A stretch of DNA of 64,000 bases. Origin: Elusimicrobiota bacterium. GTDB lineage: Bacteria > Elusimicrobiota > Elusimicrobia > UBA1565 > UBA9628. Of the stretch, positions 16,308 through 23,787 are shown one piece after another; position 1 is the first letter of the stretch, and each line of letters begins with the position of its first letter. The translations under genes were made by a program, and so were the position numbers. The stretch lies in the NCBI GenBank assembly GCA_027451985.1, contig DAIDHS010000013.1, forward strand, positions 1-64,000, in the 5' to 3' direction. The notes under the pieces were generated by a model that did not search any database, was not told the DNA's origin, and saw only the letters and a program-made list of their open reading frames with translations.

Positions 16308-18534
16308 ATTCCTGGCTGGGGCTCAGGCGAATCTGCGCCAGCCCGTCGATGAGTCTGGCGGCCCACGCGTAGACGTTGTTCTCCCGCACCATGGCCCGCA
16401 TGGCCACCATGCGTGATGTCTGCTCTTCCGAAGTCATCTCGATGGCCTGAGCGATGGCGTCTGCGGTCTGCTCGAAATCGTAGGGATTGATGATGAGCGC
16501 GTCACGGAGTTCCCGCGAGGCCCCGGTGAAGCGGCTTAAAATAAGGACGCCGTTTTCCTCGTCTCGAGAGGCGATGAATTCCTTGGCAACCAAGTTCATG
16601 CCGTCGTGCAGCGAGGTCACCATGCACAAATTGGCGGCCTTGTAGTAGGGCTCGATGTCCGCGTGGTTGTGGTGGCTGGCCATGAGCACGATGGCCGCGT
16701 AGTCCTTGGCCGCGAATTTCGCGTTGATGCGCTTGGCCTCGGACTCGAGCTCCTCCTGAAGATCTCGGTATCGCTTGATGCGGGTTCGGCTTGGTGCGGC
16801 GATCTGGACGAAGGTGAAGCGTCCGCGGTATTTGGGATATTTTTCCAGGAAACGTTCGATGCCCGCGAAGCGCTCTAAAAGTCCCTTGGTGTAGTCGATG
16901 CGGTCGATGCCGACGCCCATGAACTCGGCTTTCAGCCCCGCGCGGCGTAAAAGCTCTGCTGCGCGGGGGTTGGGCTTGGCCGCGACTGGATTGGGAAAGG
17001 CCACGCTAATGGGGTAGGGGCGCACGCTCGCCGAGTGCCCGCCGCGGCGCACCGCGAAGCGCTCCCAGTCGATGCGGCACTCCATGGTCCGATCGAGGGT
17101 CTCCAGGAAATTGTTGCAGTGGAACTGGATGTGGAAGCCCACGATGTCCGCCGCGATCATGCCTTCGAGGATTTCCCGCTGCCATGGGCAGACGGCGAAG
17201 GCCTCGGGGTTCGGCCAAGGGATGTGCCAGAACAGGGCCACGCGTGCGTCCGGGCGTTTCTTCTTGATGAGCTTGGGCAGCAGGGCGAAGTGGTAGTCCT
17301 GGATGAGCACGCAGGGCTCGCGCACTCCGGCCATCTCCTCGATGAGGGCGTCGGCAAACTTCTGGTTGGCGACTTGGTAGTAGTTCCAGTCCGAAGCTTT
17401 GAACTGCGGGCGAGTGTAGGCGATGTGGCATAAGGGCCAAAGCCCCTCGTTGGCGAATCCGTAGTAGTAGCCTTCCTCTTCCTCTTTGGTAAGCCACACC
17501 CGGCGTAGGGTGTATTGTGGCGAATCTGGAGGCACCGCGATGCGCCCGTGGGCGTCGGCGCTTGCCTGGTCCGCATCCCCCGCGCCGTGTGCCACCCAGA
17601 CGCCGCCGCAAGCCAGCAAAATGGGCTCGATGCCGGTGACCAGGCCGCTGGCCGGAGTGAGGACCTCGACTTTTCCGCCTTTGCGCGCATGCATGTAGGG
17701 CTCGCGGTTGGCTACGACGAAAATGGGCCGGCCTTCCAAGGTGGTCTTGACGTGCTCCTTGAGGCGTTCGGCGGTCCAGAGCGAGGCGGCCTTGTTACGC
17801 AGGTGCGCCTCCTCCTCCGCCACGGCGCGCGCCTCGGCCAAGCTCTCCGCCAGGAAGGATGCCTCGGCGGCCAGAGGCTGCAGACCCTTAGGCAAGGGCG
17901 GGGCCGCTGCGGGCTCGCCCGCGCGCGTTTTGCGCATCCAGTCGGTGAGATCGTCGAGTGGGCTCATGATGTTCCAGCGCACAATCCAAAGAGTCACCAG
18001 GGAAATGATGAAGACCTCGATGAGCAGGCGCAGGAAGTTGTTCTTCCACAGCTCATCAATGCGGACTTGGATGTAGGACGCGTCGTGCACCACGGCCAGC
18101 GCCCCCACCACCCCGCGGCTGGGCGCCAGAGGCATCACGTAAACGTGGAAGTCCCCTTCTGGGGATTTCAAAACGGCGTCCGCGGGACTCTGCTGGGCCA
18201 GGGCCCGCCGCACCGGTCGAGCCAGGGCCGCAGTTTCTCCGGAAAGCGCGGGCGTGAAAGCCAGGGGCTTGTCTTCCGCGTTGAAGACGGCGATGCCGTT
18301 GAGGCGTCCGTGGCTGCCGTATTTTTTGACGACGTTCTCAAGCCGGCGCTGGCTGCCGGACTCAAGAGCCGACTGCACCAGGTCGCCGAAGGTTTGGGAG
18401 AGAATCTCGCCACGGCGGTTGAGATCGTCCAGAAGACCGCGTCGTTCCTGGCGCGCCTGGAAAAACGTGGAGCCCGCCGCGACGAGAGTCGCGGCGATGG
18501 CGAGGGCGGCGATGAGTCTGGCCGTAATGCGCAT
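16297..18534 (-). CDS. otsA: Membrane-anchored sensor-type trehalose-6-phosphate synthase
   Basis: 745 residues from the ATG at 18534 (upstream in-frame ATG at 18567/18576 possible). Order: membrane helix (about 4-22), an extracytoplasmic domain of ~130 residues, a second helix (about 163-183, LLIEVFIISLVTLWIV), a HAMP-like linker (IMSPLDDLTDWM), then GT20 catalytic domain. GT20 motifs seen are HIPWPNPEAF, VGFHIQFHCNNFL, DYTKGLLERF and DGMNLVAKEF. It makes trehalose 6-phosphate from a nucleoside-diphosphate glucose and glucose 6-phosphate. The histidine-kinase-like input suggests control by an outside signal; ordinary OtsA (about 470 residues) lacks it. Confidence 0.9.
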   Translation of the reverse strand: MRITARLIAALAIAATLVAAGSTFFQARQERRGLLDDLNRRGEILSQTFGDLVQSALESGSQRRLENVVKKYGSHGRLNGIAVFNAEDKPLAFTPALSGETAALARPVRRALAQQSPADAVLKSPEGDFHVYVMPLAPSRGVVGALAVVHDASYIQVRIDELWKNNFLRLLIEVFIISLVTLWIVRWNIMSPLDDLTDWMRKTRAGEPAAAPPLPKGLQPLAAEASFLAESLAEARAVAEEEAHLRNKAASLWTAERLKEHVKTTLEGRPIFVVANREPYMHARKGGKVEVLTPASGLVTGIEPILLACGGVWVAHGAGDADQASADAHGRIAVPPDSPQYTLRRVWLTKEEEEGYYYGFANEGLWPLCHIAYTRPQFKASDWNYYQVANQKFADALIEEMAGVREPCVLIQDYHFALLPKLIKKKRPDARVALFWHIPWPNPEAFAVCPWQREILEGMIAADIVGFHIQFHCNNFLETLDRTMECRIDWERFAVRRGGHSASVRPYPISVAFPNPVAAKPNPRAAELLRRAGLKAEFMGVGIDRIDYTKGLLERFAGIERFLEKYPKYRGRFTFVQIAAPSRTRIKRYRDLQEELESEAKRINAKFAAKDYAAIVLMASHHNHADIEPYYKAANLCMVTSLHDGMNLVAKEFIASRDEENGVLILSRFTGASRELRDALIINPYDFEQTADAIAQAIEMTSEEQTSRMVAMRAMVRENNVYAWAARLIDGLAQIRLSPSQEFKA

Positions 18535-18574
18535 ATCGGGGCGGGCTTGCCGGACCTGAGGGGCCATCGCCCGC

Positions 18575-18597
18575 AAAAAAACGGAGCGGACGCCGCT
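18575..18597 (-). terminator. Intrinsic terminator of tRNA-Val
   Basis: On the minus strand a 5-bp stem AGCGG-CGT-CCGCT is followed by CCG and seven T residues. It begins seven bases after the tRNA CCA end. The stem is short but the T run is clear. Confidence 0.6.
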
Positions 18598-18603
18598 GTA
18601 AAA

Positions 18604-18678
18604 TGGTGCCCAGTATAGGATTTGAACCTATGACCTTTCCCATGTCAAGGGAACGCGCTACCACTGCGCCAACTGGGC
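18604..18678 (-). tRNA. tRNA-Val (anticodon GAC)
   Basis: 75 nt with CCA encoded. Arms read from the minus strand: acceptor GCCCAGT/ACTGGGC (7 bp), D arm GCGC/GCGC with loop AGTGGTA, anticodon stem TTCCC/GGGAA with loop TTGACAT (anticodon GAC, decoding GUC/GUU), T stem ATAGG/CCTAT with loop TTCAAAT, discriminator A. All stems pair fully. Confidence 0.98.
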
Positions 18679-18688
18679 CTGTCTTCTT

Positions 18689-18718
18689 ATTTTACCTATG
18701 TCGGCGCCTGGTGATCAA
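18689..18718 (-). promoter_or_regulatory. Sigma70-type promoter of tRNA-Val
   Basis: On the minus strand TTGATC (18713-18718) and TAAAAT (18689-18694) are separated by 18 bases. The -10 ends eleven bases before the mature tRNA 5' end, leaving a very short leader. Confidence 0.65.
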
Positions 18719-18737
18719 CTGTATGCGGCAACGAAGG

Positions 18738-20018
18738 CTACGGTGCCAGGTCTCCGTAGTAACTCAGGATGCTCTTGAACTTGGTGCCCGCCGCTGGATC
18801 ATTTTTTTCATAATAACCCTGGACGGCGCGGATCATGGCTTGGTGAAATCTCCAGCCGCGCTGCTCAGAAGCCGTTTGAATAATGATTCCTTTTTCCATT
18901 CGCTCGGCTTCGGACACGTCGTAATACATGTTGGCGATGTGGGCCGGGTCGGAATGAACGCACCACGCTTCACTTATATACGCCTTTGCCAAGAAGTCCC
19001 TGCTGAGCTTTAATTCCTTGCGGTATGCGTCCTCGGTCTTGAGCTTGGACCAGCGCCAGCGCGCGGCAGGCGCGAGCCAGCCGCGTTTTGAAATCCCGCG
19101 CGCCAGAGCCAGCGCTAGGAGCCATTCTCCGTGCAGCGAGGGGTGGGCGAAATCGAGAAGGCAATCGGGCACGACATTCGGGCAGGCGCGCTTGCGTAGG
19201 AAGATTCGCCGGGCATCAACGAAAGAGACGCCCGGTCCTTGCTGTGAGCGGAGAAATTGGCTGTGGGGGGACGCCGCCATGGGGTTAGCGAGGATTGCCC
19301 AGTTCACTTGTCCCAGGAGAACGACGGGGACGTGCTGAGTCCGGGCCAGTTCGATCATTGCGCGGACGTTGCGTTTATAGAGCGCCATGAGGACGGCGGC
19401 GTTGGGCCGATGGGTATGCAAACGCGCCGCAATCCGGCGGATCAGCGGGAAATAGTCCCCTATCCAATAGACGAAGCGGCCGAATCCATTGCCCATTCGT
19501 TCCTGAATGAGCCGCAGCTGAGGTTGAATGCCCTCGTTGTTCCCTTCATAGAGAACGAGCAGATCGGGATGGTAGCCCAGAACTTCCTGGACGATGGGAA
19601 GGTCGCGGAAACTGTCCGATCCCGAGACGCCGGCGTTTATGACCTCGATTTTTTTGCCCGGGAGGACATCCGCGAGGATTTCCCCAAGCCACTTCGGATA
19701 GCCGGCCTCGGGTTGGAACGGAGCGCCTTCCGTTGTGGATTGTCCGATGCAGAAGATTCGGAGGGTTCCGGCCGGCTTCGCAACCGGAAAGCTTTTGGGG
19801 TAGTCCGAGCTTGTCACAACCGTCCATGGATTGGGCACGGCCCAAAGCGCGTCGCGCACGGTTTCAACGTGATAGAGGGGCCGCCGGGATAATATCCAGT
19901 AAGTGCCCCGGCTTTGCGGCGGCTCGCCGAATCTGAGCAAGTGGAGGGGAACCAGGACTGCCGCCGTCGCGAAGAGGGACAAGGCGAGACGCGGAAGCCA
20001 GCGCTTTTTGTTTGTCAT
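18738..20018 (-). CDS. SGNH/GDSL-fold membrane-anchored protein
   Basis: 426 residues from the ATG at 20018 (MTNKKRWLPRL), which places a signal-anchor helix at once (ALSLFATAAVLVPLHLL). The N-terminal half holds an SGNH-hydrolase pattern: IFCIGQSTTEG (block I, Ser in QST), VINAGVSGSD (block II Gly), LLVLYEGNNEG (block III Asn), and near the end a DFAHPSLHGEWLLA segment with the Asp/His pair. Such enzymes are esterases or acyltransferases acting on sugars or lipids. The last ~100 residues are helix-rich and of unknown function. The substrate is unknown. Confidence 0.68.
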   Translation of the reverse strand: MTNKKRWLPRLALSLFATAAVLVPLHLLRFGEPPQSRGTYWILSRRPLYHVETVRDALWAVPNPWTVVTSSDYPKSFPVAKPAGTLRIFCIGQSTTEGAPFQPEAGYPKWLGEILADVLPGKKIEVINAGVSGSDSFRDLPIVQEVLGYHPDLLVLYEGNNEGIQPQLRLIQERMGNGFGRFVYWIGDYFPLIRRIAARLHTHRPNAAVLMALYKRNVRAMIELARTQHVPVVLLGQVNWAILANPMAASPHSQFLRSQQGPGVSFVDARRIFLRKRACPNVVPDCLLDFAHPSLHGEWLLALALARGISKRGWLAPAARWRWSKLKTEDAYRKELKLSRDFLAKAYISEAWCVHSDPAHIANMYYDVSEAERMEKGIIIQTASEQRGWRFHQAMIRAVQGYYEKNDPAAGTKFKSILSYYGDLAP

Positions 20019-20096
20019 CTCGAATAGCCGCCCAAGGCTTTTGGGAGTGCCGGAACATGGTAACAAATGGACGCGGTTTTTTGTGCGGACAAAAAG

Positions 20097-20102
20097 TAAA
20101 AT
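20097..20102 (+). promoter_or_regulatory. -10-like element for the lipoprotein gene at 20111
   Basis: TAAAAT ends eight bases before the ATG at 20111. It is preceded by an AT-rich stretch (GTTTTTTGTGCGGACAAAAAG) but no matching -35 at normal spacing. Confidence 0.45.
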
Positions 20103-20110
20103 GGATCCGG

Positions 20111-20950
20111 ATGAAAGCCAAACGAATCGCGGCGCTTGCGTGCCTGGGTCTTTTGTCGTCCTGCGCCAAGCCCCGGCCGCCGCGAGCGCTTCTCCCGGGA
20201 AGCCTTCTCGTCACTTATTACGGCAACCCCCTCTCCAAGAAGATGGGCATCCTGGGCCAGTTGCCTCCCACGGAGATGATGAATCGATTGGCGGACACGG
20301 CCCGGATGTGGCAGCGGGCCGACCCCGGCGCCCGGATCCGGCCGGGTTTGGAGCTCATCGCCGTGGTCGCCTCGGGCAAGCCTGAGGGGGGCTCCTACTG
20401 CCTGCGCACGCCCCGGCCCGTCATCGAGGAAGTCCTGCGCTGGGCGCGCCGCCGCGGCTGGCTCCTCGTTCTAGACATCCAGCCCGGGCACAGCACGGTG
20501 CGCTCGCAGATTGAGTACTTGCGTCCTTACTTGGAGCGGCCCGACGTTGAGCTTGCGTTGGATCCGGAATTCGAGATGTCCCGGGGAGGCAGGCCGGGAA
20601 CCCGCATCGGCGGCAGCGACGCCGAGGACGTCAACGTCGCCATCATCGAGCTCTCGGACATCGTGCGGGCGCGGCATCTTCCGCCAAAGCTTCTTTTGGT
20701 GCATCGCTTCACGGATGGGATGCTGCGCCGCCGCGACCGCATCCGGCTTGATCCGCGGGTGCAGGTGGCGATGGTCATGGACGGCTTCGGCACACCTGGT
20801 TTGAAAACCGCCATCTATCGGCGGGAAATCGCCGATCGTCCAGTGGAATACGCCGGCATCAAGCTCTTTTACAAGAACGACAAGCCGATGCTGACCCCGG
20901 CCCAGGTGCTGGCTTTGAAGCCGCGTCCCAGCGTCATCATTTACCAGTAG
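20111..20950 (+). CDS. Hypothetical lipoprotein
   Basis: 279 residues from the ATG at 20111, chosen because it gives a classic lipoprotein signal: MKAKRIAALACLGLLSSC, with the lipobox LSSC. An upstream in-frame start would bury this signal. The mature part (LLVTYYGNPLSKKMGILG, LIAVVASGKPEGG, LLVLDIQPGHSTV, LALDPEFEM, LLVHRFTDGM) alternates strands and helices with acidic residues, compatible with a TIM-barrel glycosidase-like fold. No family can be named with confidence. Its 3' end overlaps the convergent alpha/beta-hydrolase gene by 14 bases. Confidence 0.6.
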   Translation: MKAKRIAALACLGLLSSCAKPRPPRALLPGSLLVTYYGNPLSKKMGILGQLPPTEMMNRLADTARMWQRADPGARIRPGLELIAVVASGKPEGGSYCLRTPRPVIEEVLRWARRRGWLLVLDIQPGHSTVRSQIEYLRPYLERPDVELALDPEFEMSRGGRPGTRIGGSDAEDVNVAIIELSDIVRARHLPPKLLLVHRFTDGMLRRRDRIRLDPRVQVAMVMDGFGTPGLKTAIYRREIADRPVEYAGIKLFYKNDKPMLTPAQVLALKPRPSVIIYQ

Positions 20951-21794
20951 GCGCGCTCAGGGCGTTCTTGAAAAAGCGCACCAGCCGCGGCCGGTATTCT
21001 CGCCCGAAGAGCGTAAACGCCTGGACGTGATCGCCGCCCGCCACGGTCCACATCTCCTTGGGTTCGCGAGCCGCGCGGTAGAGCGCCAAGCCTTCTTTAT
21101 AAGGGACGGTCTTATCTGCAGTCCCGTGCACCACCAGCACCGGAATTCGAGGTAACTGCCGGACCATTTTGAGCGGATCATAGCGGTCGGAAACCAGGAG
21201 CCAAGTCAACGGCCAGGCCAGCAGGCGCGTGAGCCAAAAGCGGGATAGCTTATCGCGCGCGATGGCGCGCCAGGATGAAAAAGGGGACTCCAGTGCCAGG
21301 GCGCGCACGCCGTGGGGAGACAGCGCGACCGCGGCCACGGCCACGGCGCCGCCCAGGCTTTGTCCGAAGACCAGAAGCTTGTCCGCGTCGACGTCTGGGC
21401 GCGAGCGCACGTAGCGCAGGGCCGCGACCGCGTCTTTAACCGCGCCGGACTCCGTGGGGCGTCCTTCCGAGGCGCCGAAGCCCCGGTAGTCCGGAATGAA
21501 GACGTTGAAGCCGTCCTTGGCGAGCCAGGCGGAGAACCCCCATTGGGAGGTGATGTTTCCTCCGTTGCCGTGGAAGTGGACCACCGTCCCCAAGGCCGGT
21601 GTTACGGCCGAATGAAAAAAAATTCCGGTAAGTTTCGTGCCGTCGAGGGATTCGAAGACCGGAGTGTCGAAGGCCAAGCCCAGCCGCTGCGGCTCCTCGT
21701 AGACATGGCTGTCGGGATAGAAGAAATAGCGTGTGCAGCCGCACAAAAGGGCTGCGGCCGCGCAGCCCAAGATCGCCCAACGCCGTGCGCGCAC
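20937..21794 (-). CDS. Alpha/beta-hydrolase lipoprotein
   Basis: 285 residues from a GTG at 21794, one base after the deaminase stop. This start gives a compact lipoprotein signal (RARRWAILGCAAAALLCGC, lipobox LCGC). An ATG further upstream would overlap the deaminase by 53 bases and hide the signal. The catalytic triad is visible: nucleophile elbow FGQSLGGA, Asp in VHGTADKTVPY and His in GGDHVQAF; the oxyanion stretch is VHFHGNGGN. It resembles BAAT/YqkD-like serine hydrolases of unknown substrate anchored in the envelope. Confidence 0.82.
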   Translation of the reverse strand: MRARRWAILGCAAAALLCGCTRYFFYPDSHVYEEPQRLGLAFDTPVFESLDGTKLTGIFFHSAVTPALGTVVHFHGNGGNITSQWGFSAWLAKDGFNVFIPDYRGFGASEGRPTESGAVKDAVAALRYVRSRPDVDADKLLVFGQSLGGAVAVAAVALSPHGVRALALESPFSSWRAIARDKLSRFWLTRLLAWPLTWLLVSDRYDPLKMVRQLPRIPVLVVHGTADKTVPYKEGLALYRAAREPKEMWTVAGGDHVQAFTLFGREYRPRLVRFFKNALSAPTGK

Positions 21795-21795
21795 G

Positions 21796-22242
21796 TCAGC
21801 GCCCGATGTCCTCGTTCCAAAGCTTCGGGTTTTTGGCGATGAACTCACGCATGAGCGCGACGCACTCGGGATCGTTGAGGATTCGGATCTCGATGCCGCG
21901 TCCGCGCAGGAACTCGGGTGCGCCCGCGAAATTCTGTGCTTCTCCGGCCACCACGCGCGGAATGTTGAACTGCGCCGCGGCGCCCGAGCAGAGGTAGCAG
22001 GGGCTCAGCGTGGAGTAAAGGGTCGCGCCGCGGTAGGAGCCCAGGCGCCCGGCGCGGCGCAGGCAGTCGATTTCCGCGTGGGCGGTCGGATCTCCTTCTT
22101 GGACGCGGCGGTTGTGCCCGCGCCCGATCACGGCGCCGCCTTGGACCAGCACCGAGCCGATGGGAATGCCGCCCTCGGCCAAGCCCAGACGCGCTTCCTC
22201 GAGCGCCTGGCGCATGAAGTCCTCGTCGCTCACGGGCTCCAT
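21796..22242 (-). CDS. Cytosine deaminase, fungal (FCY1) type
   Basis: 148 residues of the zinc cytidine-deaminase superfamily: HAEID supplies the His ligand and catalytic Glu, and SPCYLCSG the two Cys ligands. Unlike TadA or guanine deaminases, it resembles yeast cytosine deaminase over its whole length: GGIPIGSVLV, RGHNRRVQEGD, GRLGSYRGATLYSTLSPC, VAGEAQNF, and the ending PKLWNEDIG. It should convert cytosine to uracil for pyrimidine salvage. This is a different family from bacterial CodA. The stop is one base before the alpha/beta-hydrolase GTG. Confidence 0.8.
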   Translation of the reverse strand: MEPVSDEDFMRQALEEARLGLAEGGIPIGSVLVQGGAVIGRGHNRRVQEGDPTAHAEIDCLRRAGRLGSYRGATLYSTLSPCYLCSGAAAQFNIPRVVAGEAQNFAGAPEFLRGRGIEIRILNDPECVALMREFIAKNPKLWNEDIGR

Positions 22243-22312
22243 TGTGCGTCATCCGGGCGCGGGTGTCAAGGCGCGGCCTGGGACGGGGCCCCCGCGCGTC
22301 CTTCGTAAAGAC

Positions 22313-22633
22313 TTAAGCTGCCGCGGCCAGCGCGCGCAGAATGGCGCTGGAAAGCTCGCGCTTGAAGACTTCATCGGTGAAAACCGCTTCCGCGCGAAAA
22401 AAACCGTCGCCATCCTTTTCGGCGCGCGCGATTCGCGCCGGCGCGGGGCCCAGTCGCCGGCCGCCGATGGAAAAATTAAGGAAAAGGCGCTCGTCTTGAC
22501 GCAAAACGCAAAGGGTCAAGAGCCGGACCCGCGAGACGGAGAGCTCTTCCATCCAGCCCCAGGCGTCCTGGCGGGCGGATTCGGGGGGAAAGGAGATCAC
22601 CGCCGGAATTTTCCGCGGCAGCCGGGCGCTCAT
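22313..22633 (-). CDS. Small hypothetical protein, possibly PilZ-like
   Basis: 106 residues, not firmly recognised. The strand pattern VRLLTLCVLR, LFLNFSIGGRRLGP, ARIARAEKDGDGFFRAEAVF resembles a degenerate PilZ beta-barrel (c-di-GMP receptor), but the N-terminal RxxxR motif is not clear, so binding cannot be claimed. Its ATG overlaps the TGA of the upstream pseudoreceiver-propeller gene by four bases, linking the two. Confidence 0.45.
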   Translation of the reverse strand: MSARLPRKIPAVISFPPESARQDAWGWMEELSVSRVRLLTLCVLRQDERLFLNFSIGGRRLGPAPARIARAEKDGDGFFRAEAVFTDEVFKRELSSAILRALAAAA

Positions 22634-23784
22634 GAGCCGACCCTCAGCGTGGGGTGCTTAAAAATGCGCGCCGGGCCCGCGCCGTGAGGAATTCTCTCGC
22701 CGATGGTCCAGAAGTTGCGGCCGTCCCAGGCCAGGCCCGCGGGACGGTAGCGGCCGTCGGCGTACTCGGGCAGGGGCATGTAGCCCACGGCTTCGTCGGG
22801 CCGATTGAGATTAAGGCGCACCAACTCGCGGTCGGAAGAGTCCAGCACCCAAAGGGTCCTACCGTCGTAGACCACCGCCGTCGGGTCGGGATCGGGGCAG
22901 TGATAGGACGCGATCTCGGTCAGGTCCACGTCCAGGATGTGTTTGTGCAGCACGTGTTTGTTGTCCAGCGTCCAGAGGTAGATGCCGTCGTAGGCCATAG
23001 AGACGGTGCCCGGATTCGTGCGGTACTTCTGCAGGGGCGTCAAATCCTGATCGTCCAAGCCGCGCGTGATGACGCCGGAGGCGGAGAGCCGCCAGGACGC
23101 GCCTTGGGCGAAAAGAATGTCCAGCGGCGTCTGGTTGGTGTAGTGGACGGTGCGGACGATGTTGAGATCGGGCAGGGCATGGACGAAAAATGATTGGGCG
23201 AACCAATCGGCCGCCCAAAGGTTCTTGCCGTCGAAGTCGAGACCCGCCGGATGGCGGTAGGGCGCGCTCCACGAGTCAACACGCGCGGCTTTGCGCGCCC
23301 GCTCCTGCGCGGCGTGGCGCTCGGAGAGGACGCCGAAGCACAGGGCCAAAAAAACCGCGAGCGCGAGGAAGTAGGCCGGAACCCGGCGCCTCTTCGGGAG
23401 CGGCCGAAGCGAAATCGCGGTTCCTGCGGAGCGGACGGATTTGTCCAGGCACGCTTCGAGGCTTTCCCTCGTCCAAGGTGGGGGAACGACCTCACAAACG
23501 CCCAGGCGCATGAGCTCCACGGCACGGGAGGCGTCCCGGCGCTCGGCGGCCACGACCACGGGCATTGTTGGGGAGACGCGCAGGATTTCCCGCGCGTGCG
23601 CCGCCGCGTCGTCTTTCTCGGCGTCGGCGATGAGCACGATGTCCGGGCGCCGCCCGCCCAGAAGTTCTAGAACGTCCTCCAGGCGGCCCGCGGAGCGCAC
23701 GCCGTAGCCGGCCTCACCAGCCAAAAGCGCGAGGCGCGAGCGCTCCTGGGCGTCCGCGCATAGGAGGCTAAGCAGGGGGGCCAC
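22630..23784 (-). CDS. Pseudoreceiver - membrane helix - beta-propeller protein
   Basis: 384 residues, GTG start with GGGAG upstream. Residues 1-120 fold like a receiver (LLSLLCADAQERSRL, RRPDIVLIADAE, MPVVVAAERRD, GVCEVVPPP), but the phosphoacceptor position is Ala53 and the conserved Lys is Pro, so it is unlikely to be phosphorylated. A membrane helix follows (about 135-153, AYFLALAVFLALCFGVL). The C-terminal ~220 residues repeat strand motifs such as GLDFDGKNLWAADW, MAYDGIYLWTLDN, VVYDGRTLWVLDS and LAWDGRNFWTIGE, a propeller of the glutamine-cyclotransferase/NHL kind. This predicts a cytoplasmic receiver joined to an extracytoplasmic binding domain. It lies 3 bases after the PorV-LysM gene. 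Confidence 0.75.
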   Translation of the reverse strand: MAPLLSLLCADAQERSRLALLAGEAGYGVRSAGRLEDVLELLGGRRPDIVLIADAEKDDAAAHAREILRVSPTMPVVVAAERRDASRAVELMRLGVCEVVPPPWTRESLEACLDKSVRSAGTAISLRPLPKRRRVPAYFLALAVFLALCFGVLSERHAAQERARKAARVDSWSAPYRHPAGLDFDGKNLWAADWFAQSFFVHALPDLNIVRTVHYTNQTPLDILFAQGASWRLSASGVITRGLDDQDLTPLQKYRTNPGTVSMAYDGIYLWTLDNKHVLHKHILDVDLTEIASYHCPDPDPTAVVYDGRTLWVLDSSDRELVRLNLNRPDEAVGYMPLPEYADGRYRPAGLAWDGRNFWTIGERIPHGAGPARIFKHPTLRVGS

Positions 23785-23787
23785 GGC

